8,652 nt of DNA from Nitrospirota bacterium (lineage in GTDB: Bacteria; Nitrospirota; Nitrospiria; Nitrospirales; UBA8639). Under the pieces are notes generated by a model. That model was not told the DNA's origin. It worked only from the letters and a program-made list of their open reading frames with translations, and ran no database searches. The translations under genes and the position numbers were made by a program. Shown here in pieces: positions 4,918-8,652 of this stretch (its first letter is position 1; each line of letters opens with the position of its first letter). The stretch is from the NCBI GenBank assembly GCA_003228495.1, contig QIDY01000095.1, forward strand, positions 1 through 8,652, written 5' to 3'.

Positions 4918-7548
4918 ATGGCGCAGACGTACGATCATCAAGTAGTGGAGGCCAAATGGCAGGCCCATTGGACACAGACGGGGCTTTTTCAGGTCACGGA
5001 ATCAGCAACCACGCCCAAATATTATTGTTTGGAGATGTTTCCCTATCCGTCCGGACGGATTCATATGGGGCATGTGCGTGTGTATGCGATAGGCGATGTG
5101 GTGGCCCGCTACAAGACGATGCGCGGGTTTCATGTGTTGCATCCGATGGGATGGGATGCGTTTGGCTTGCCTGCCGAAAATGCGGCCATCGAGAAAGGCG
5201 TTCATCCCAATGTCTGGACGCAAGACAATGTGGCCTACATGAAACAGCAATTACGACGGATGGGCTTGTCCTACGATTGGGATCGTGAGGTCAACACGTC
5301 TCACCCCGACTATTACCGCTGGAATCAATGGATTTTCCTCAAGATGGTGGAACGGGGGTTGGCTTATCGCAAGCGCTCGGCCGTCAATTGGTGTCCTTCC
5401 TGCGAGACGGTATTGGCCAATGAGCAAGTGTTGGCTCAAGAAGGAAAAGACGGGGGGGTGTGCTGGCGATGTGAATCGGTAGTGATTCAAAAAGAATTAG
5501 AACAGTGGTTTTTCCGGATTACGCATTACGCGCAGGAATTGTTAGATGGTTGTGATCGATTGACCAGTTGGCCCGCGCGCGTGTTAGCTATGCAGCGGCA
5601 TTGGATTGGCCGGAGCCAGGGTGTGGAAATCGATTTCCCCGTAGCGGACCCTGCAGATGATCTTACGGCCATTCGTATTTTTACTACGCGACCGGACACC
5701 ATTCATGGCGCGACGTTCATGAGTCTAGCCCCTGAGTCGCCTTTGGTCGAGCAGTTGATTGCGGGACGAACGGAGGCTGGCCCGGTTCGAGAATTTGTCC
5801 AGCGCGTCTCGCGTCTGGATAAAGCCACTCGCACAGCGGCTGACCGGGAAAAAGAGGGGATCTTCACCGGTGCCTATGCCATCAATCCGTTCACCCGAGA
5901 ACGTATCCCGATTTGGGTCGCCAATTTTGTGCTGTATGAATATGGCACTGGGGCGATTATGGCCGTGCCCGCGCATGACCAGCGGGATTTTGAATTTGCC
6001 ACGCAATATGACATTCCAATCCGGCTTGTCATTCAAAACCCAGAAGGCACGCTCGCGCCTGAGGCGTTGGATTCCGCCTATGAAGAACAGGAACAGGCCG
6101 GGGTCTTGGTTAACTCTGGCACCTTTTCCGGCCTATTCGTGCCGGATGGCAAGCAGGCCATCGGCGAACATGTGGAAGCGCAGGGGTGGGGTACGCGCAC
6201 CATTAACTTCCGGTTACGCGATTGGGGAATTTCTCGTCAACGGTATTGGGGTACCCCGATTCCCATGTTGTACTGCGAGCACTGTGGCCTGGTTCCTGTC
6301 CCTGAAAATCAATTGCCAGTCGTGTTGCCTGAGGATGTACCGTTTACCGGCAAGGGCGGGTCACCGCTCAAAGAATCACCGTCGTTTGCCAAAACGACCT
6401 GTCCCACTTGTGGCGGAACGGCCCGCCGCGAATCCGATACCATGGATACCTTCGTCGACTCCTCCTGGTATTTTCTCCGTTATTGTTCTCCGAAAGATAC
6501 CGGCCAACCGGTGAACCCGGAAGCCGCGAAACATTGGATGGCGGTGGATCAATATGTCGGCGGTATTGAGCATGCCGTGTTGCATTTGCTCTATGCGCGG
6601 TTTTTTACCAAGGTGTTGCGGGATTTGGGTTTGACGACGGTCGATGAGCCCTTTGTGCATTTGCTGACACAGGGCATGGTAACCAAGGAAACCTATTGGT
6701 GTGAGGACCATCGATGGGTGCTACCGTCTGAAACGAGAAAAGAAGGTGGACAACGCTTGTGCTCCCAATGTGGCAAGGCGATTGTAATCGGGCGAACAGA
6801 GAAAATGTCTAAATCCAAAAAGAATATCGCCTCGCCGGAAGACCTGTGCGATCGATACGGCGCCGATACCGCACGCCTGTTTTCCTTATTTGCCGCACCG
6901 CCGGAGAAAGATCTGGAATGGAGCGATACGGGTGTTGAAGGCTGTTACCGGTTTCTCAATCGCGTCTGGCGCCTCGTGTATGAACAACTTCCCCTGATGG
7001 GGGAAGTGAATAGCAAGTCTGGCTCGGAATCCTCAGAGCTCTTGGCGAAGTTGCAGCGGGCTACCCATCACACCATTCAAAAAGTGACGGAAGATCTGGA
7101 GCGAAATTTTCAATTCAATACGGCGATTGCGGCCCTTATGGAATTTGTGAACGAGCTCTACAAACTGTGGAAGGACTATCCATCAGATGCGTTAACGGTG
7201 AATGAACGTGCTGGTTGGCGATCGGCAATAGAAAGCTTGCTGCTGCTCTTAGCCCCCTTTGCTCCGCATCTTACCGAAGAATTATGGGAAACTGTGGGAC
7301 ATTCCTCCAGTATTGCACGACAATCCTGGCCGGTGTTTAATCCTGAACTGGTTGCGAGCGTGGAATGGACGATTCCGATTCAGGTGAATGGAAAGCTAAG
7401 AAGTAAAGTCCGTGTGCCGGCAGGCTCCACGAAAGATCAGGTGATCGCGACTGCTCAAAGTGATGCCAAACTCATGGAATGGTTGCAAGGGGAGACACCT
7501 CGCAAGGTTATTTACGTTGAACAAAAATTGGTGAATTTTGTTATTTGA
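4918..7548 (+). CDS. leuS: Leucyl-tRNA synthetase (class Ia)
   Basis: This cytosolic enzyme of 876 residues charges tRNA-Leu with leucine using ATP. The class I signatures are present: HMGH (49-52, the HIGH motif, within PYPSGRIHMGHVR) and KMSKS (629-633). A zinc knuckle pair is at CPSC (159-162) and CWRC (182-185). Two later pairs (YCEHC with CPTC, and YWC with CSQC) support further zinc-binding insertions. The CP1 editing domain, which hydrolyses mischarged tRNA, shows the Thr-rich TTRPDT (256-261) and the conserved AVPAHDQRDFEF (around 350-360). The anticodon-binding helical domain follows from about 680, and the small C-terminal domain ends the protein. Length and order are those of a bacterial LeuRS. 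ATG 4918 is effectively forced, because an in-frame TAA lies at 4906-4908 with no other start after it. No Shine-Dalgarno sequence precedes it. It heads the leuS-lptE-holA cluster. Confidence 0.98.
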   Translation: MAQTYDHQVVEAKWQAHWTQTGLFQVTESATTPKYYCLEMFPYPSGRIHMGHVRVYAIGDVVARYKTMRGFHVLHPMGWDAFGLPAENAAIEKGVHPNVWTQDNVAYMKQQLRRMGLSYDWDREVNTSHPDYYRWNQWIFLKMVERGLAYRKRSAVNWCPSCETVLANEQVLAQEGKDGGVCWRCESVVIQKELEQWFFRITHYAQELLDGCDRLTSWPARVLAMQRHWIGRSQGVEIDFPVADPADDLTAIRIFTTRPDTIHGATFMSLAPESPLVEQLIAGRTEAGPVREFVQRVSRLDKATRTAADREKEGIFTGAYAINPFTRERIPIWVANFVLYEYGTGAIMAVPAHDQRDFEFATQYDIPIRLVIQNPEGTLAPEALDSAYEEQEQAGVLVNSGTFSGLFVPDGKQAIGEHVEAQGWGTRTINFRLRDWGISRQRYWGTPIPMLYCEHCGLVPVPENQLPVVLPEDVPFTGKGGSPLKESPSFAKTTCPTCGGTARRESDTMDTFVDSSWYFLRYCSPKDTGQPVNPEAAKHWMAVDQYVGGIEHAVLHLLYARFFTKVLRDLGLTTVDEPFVHLLTQGMVTKETYWCEDHRWVLPSETRKEGGQRLCSQCGKAIVIGRTEKMSKSKKNIASPEDLCDRYGADTARLFSLFAAPPEKDLEWSDTGVEGCYRFLNRVWRLVYEQLPLMGEVNSKSGSESSELLAKLQRATHHTIQKVTEDLERNFQFNTAIAALMEFVNELYKLWKDYPSDALTVNERAGWRSAIESLLLLLAPFAPHLTEELWETVGHSSSIARQSWPVFNPELVASVEWTIPIQVNGKLRSKVRVPAGSTKDQVIATAQSDAKLMEWLQGETPRKVIYVEQKLVNFVI

Positions 7549-7558
7549 TCTCTCACGA

Positions 7559-8233
7559 ATGTGGCGGCAAGGTGGCCACTCCCGGAGACTTCTCATATGG
7601 CGCGGCCTCGTCCTAGCACTGATGCTGAGCGTAGGCGGATGCGGTTACCAATTCACCGTAGAAGGGTCAGGGCCGGTGATTGGTGGAGGTCGCGTGACAA
7701 CTGGCCCACCCGTGCGGTTGGCGTTACATACGTTGAAAAACAACACGTTTGAACCGGCTTTAGAATTCAAATATACGGGATACCTTCGCCGGGCTTTGAA
7801 GTCGGGAGGAGGCGCGGAAATCATCGAAGACGATCATTCTGCCGATTATATCATGGATGGAGCCATCCTTTCGGTGTCGTTGCCTTCTTTAGCGTTTTCG
7901 CAAACCCAAACTCAAGAAAGCCGCGTTCGGGTTAAGGTGTCTGTGAGGGTCAAGGACCGTAAAACGGGGAAAGTCCGCTGGTCCCAAACCGGCACCGGAA
8001 CTGCGGAATTTTATGTGGGAGCCACATCAACCGGAGATGCCGAGACCGGATTGCAATTTAATCGTGTCTTGCAAGATCGCGCGATTGAACAGGCTGGTCT
8101 TCTAGTCGCGGTAAATTTGGTGGATGGTTTTTTGATTGCCCGGGATAATGGCACGTTCAGGAATGAAGATTCGACAAGCGATCCGTCTAATTCCTTGAAG
8201 GGTGTCGAATCCAAGCCTTCTGAGTCTTTATAG
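7559..8233 (+). CDS. lptE: LptE-family LPS-assembly lipoprotein
   Basis: This 224-residue protein is predicted to be an outer-membrane lipoprotein that plugs the LptD barrel and helps insert lipopolysaccharide into the outer leaflet. The N-terminus has Arg residues, a hydrophobic stretch (LLIWRGLVLALML) and a lipobox ending VGGC, with Cys28 as the lipidation site, then GYQF. The mature part has the family pattern: VRLALHTLKNNTFEPALEFK, a helix (YLRRALKSGG), ADYIMDGAILSVSLP, and strands VRVKVSVRVKDRKTGKVRWS. The tail (from about residue 200) is Ser/Asp-rich and probably disordered. ATG 7559 lies 10 bp after the leuS stop and has no ribosome site. TTG 7538 is an alternative that would overlap leuS by 11 bp and has a weak GGTGA upstream. 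Either way it is probably translated by coupling to leuS. The family call rests on lipobox, pattern and the familiar leuS-lptE-holA order. Confidence 0.85.
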   Translation: MWRQGGHSRRLLIWRGLVLALMLSVGGCGYQFTVEGSGPVIGGGRVTTGPPVRLALHTLKNNTFEPALEFKYTGYLRRALKSGGGAEIIEDDHSADYIMDGAILSVSLPSLAFSQTQTQESRVRVKVSVRVKDRKTGKVRWSQTGTGTAEFYVGATSTGDAETGLQFNRVLQDRAIEQAGLLVAVNLVDGFLIARDNGTFRNEDSTSDPSNSLKGVESKPSESL

Positions 8234-8272
8234 TCTCCCCATGCACTCTTGCCTACAAGGGCTCGGCCTTAT

Positions 8273-8286
8273 TGACAGTCCTGTCA
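8273..8286 (+). promoter_or_regulatory. Perfect 14-bp dyad between lptE and holA
   Basis: TGACAG (8273-8278), TC, CTGTCA (8281-8286) forms a perfect inverted repeat 31 bp before the holA start. It includes a consensus TTGACA (8272-8277), but no acceptable -10 hexamer lies 16-18 bp downstream. It could be an operator or a small RNA hairpin, or it may be chance. Confidence 0.25.
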
Positions 8287-8317
8287 GGATTCCACGTTCG
8301 TTCCGGGATTTGATGTG

Positions 8318-8652
8318 ATGAAAGTTCATGAACTCCAAGGTCAGATCACACGACAGGGGCCGGCCCCTCTGTATTTAGTCATAGGAGAGGAGCCCTATTT
8401 CCGTGATCAAGCCTTGGACTTGTTGCGGCTGCTTAACCAGGATGAAGAGAGTCGTGATGGATCTGCCGGATCGATGCCAAGTGAAGCCTCGGACATGTTT
8501 CAGTCCGATGTTGTGTACGGGGATGAAACTGATGCATCTGAAATTCTCGGCCTTGCAGAAGAAGTCTCATTTTTCTCTCCTCGGCGTCGGCTGTTTGTGA
8601 AATGGGCAGACAAGTTGTCCGCCCGAAACGGCGAATTGCTTATCCCCTATTT
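8318..8652 (+). CDS. holA: DNA polymerase III delta subunit, N-terminal part (runs off the right edge)
   Basis: The delta subunit is the clamp-loader component that opens the sliding clamp during chromosome replication. The visible 111 codons begin MKVHELQGQITRQGPAPLYL, followed by VIGEEPYFRDQALDLLRLL. This is the start of the AAA+-like domain I, which has no functional Walker A motif in this family. DVVYGDETDASEILGLAEEV comes next, then SFFSPRRRLFVKWADKLSAR, which matches the conserved FFsxRRLvvVkxadKL stretch of HolA. A polar Asp/Ser/Glu-rich linker (about residues 41-60) separates the two blocks. ATG 8318 fits the family start; only a weak GGGAT lies upstream. The gene is 84 bp after lptE on the same strand and probably belongs to the same operon. 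The C-terminal collar domain lies outside the window. Confidence 0.87.
   Translation, partial: MKVHELQGQITRQGPAPLYLVIGEEPYFRDQALDLLRLLNQDEESRDGSAGSMPSEASDMFQSDVVYGDETDASEILGLAEEVSFFSPRRRLFVKWADKLSARNGELLIPY

Noticed and set aside
5759..6514. 251-codon alternative frame inside leuS
   Set aside because: It is entirely within the well-supported LeuRS editing and catalytic coding region. Its product is Arg/Pro/Ser-rich with no family pattern, as expected of an out-of-frame reading.

Overview
The window comes from a Gram-negative bacterium with an outer membrane: it carries an OmpP1/FadL-type outer-membrane protein and an LptE-type LPS-assembly lipoprotein. Base composition is moderate. The gene order leuS-lptE-holA and the sequence style of the proteins suggest Nitrospirota (a Nitrospira-like lineage). 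That placement is an inference from family familiarity, not something the sequence proves.

Layout. Positions 1-1735 hold two minus-strand genes: an unrecognised gene cut by the left edge (1-292) and a FadL-type porin (386-1735). A 243-bp divergent spacer (1736-1978) separates them from plus-strand genes. Next come a complete VOC/glyoxalase-I-like protein (1979-2377) and, directly after it, uvrC (2398-4087). The uvrC gene is damaged twice. A frame break near 3494-3507 is accompanied by a short internal deletion. The C-terminal helix-hairpin-helix domain is also missing, and the reading frame runs into repeat-like DNA. The 359-bp gap that follows (4088-4446) contains a 12-bp perfect hairpin (4113-4162) and a 180-bp foldback element (4204-4383). 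The element has 25-bp terminal inverted repeats (23/25 matches), a candidate TTA target duplication, and a palindrome whose centre coincides exactly with the midpoint of the element. It looks like a non-autonomous MITE-type element.

A small zinc-ribbon protein (4447-4698) comes next. It is followed by a regulatory spacer containing a good extended -10 promoter and a possible 13-codon Leu-containing leader ORF, then by a probable operon: leuS (leucyl-tRNA synthetase), lptE (LPS assembly) and holA (DNA polymerase III delta, cut by the right edge).

Together these are mainly housekeeping functions: DNA repair, translation, envelope biogenesis and replication. The unusual parts are the decayed or split uvrC next to a cluster of palindromic repeats, and the leuS leader. 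I see no tRNA, rRNA, CRISPR array, prophage or defence system.
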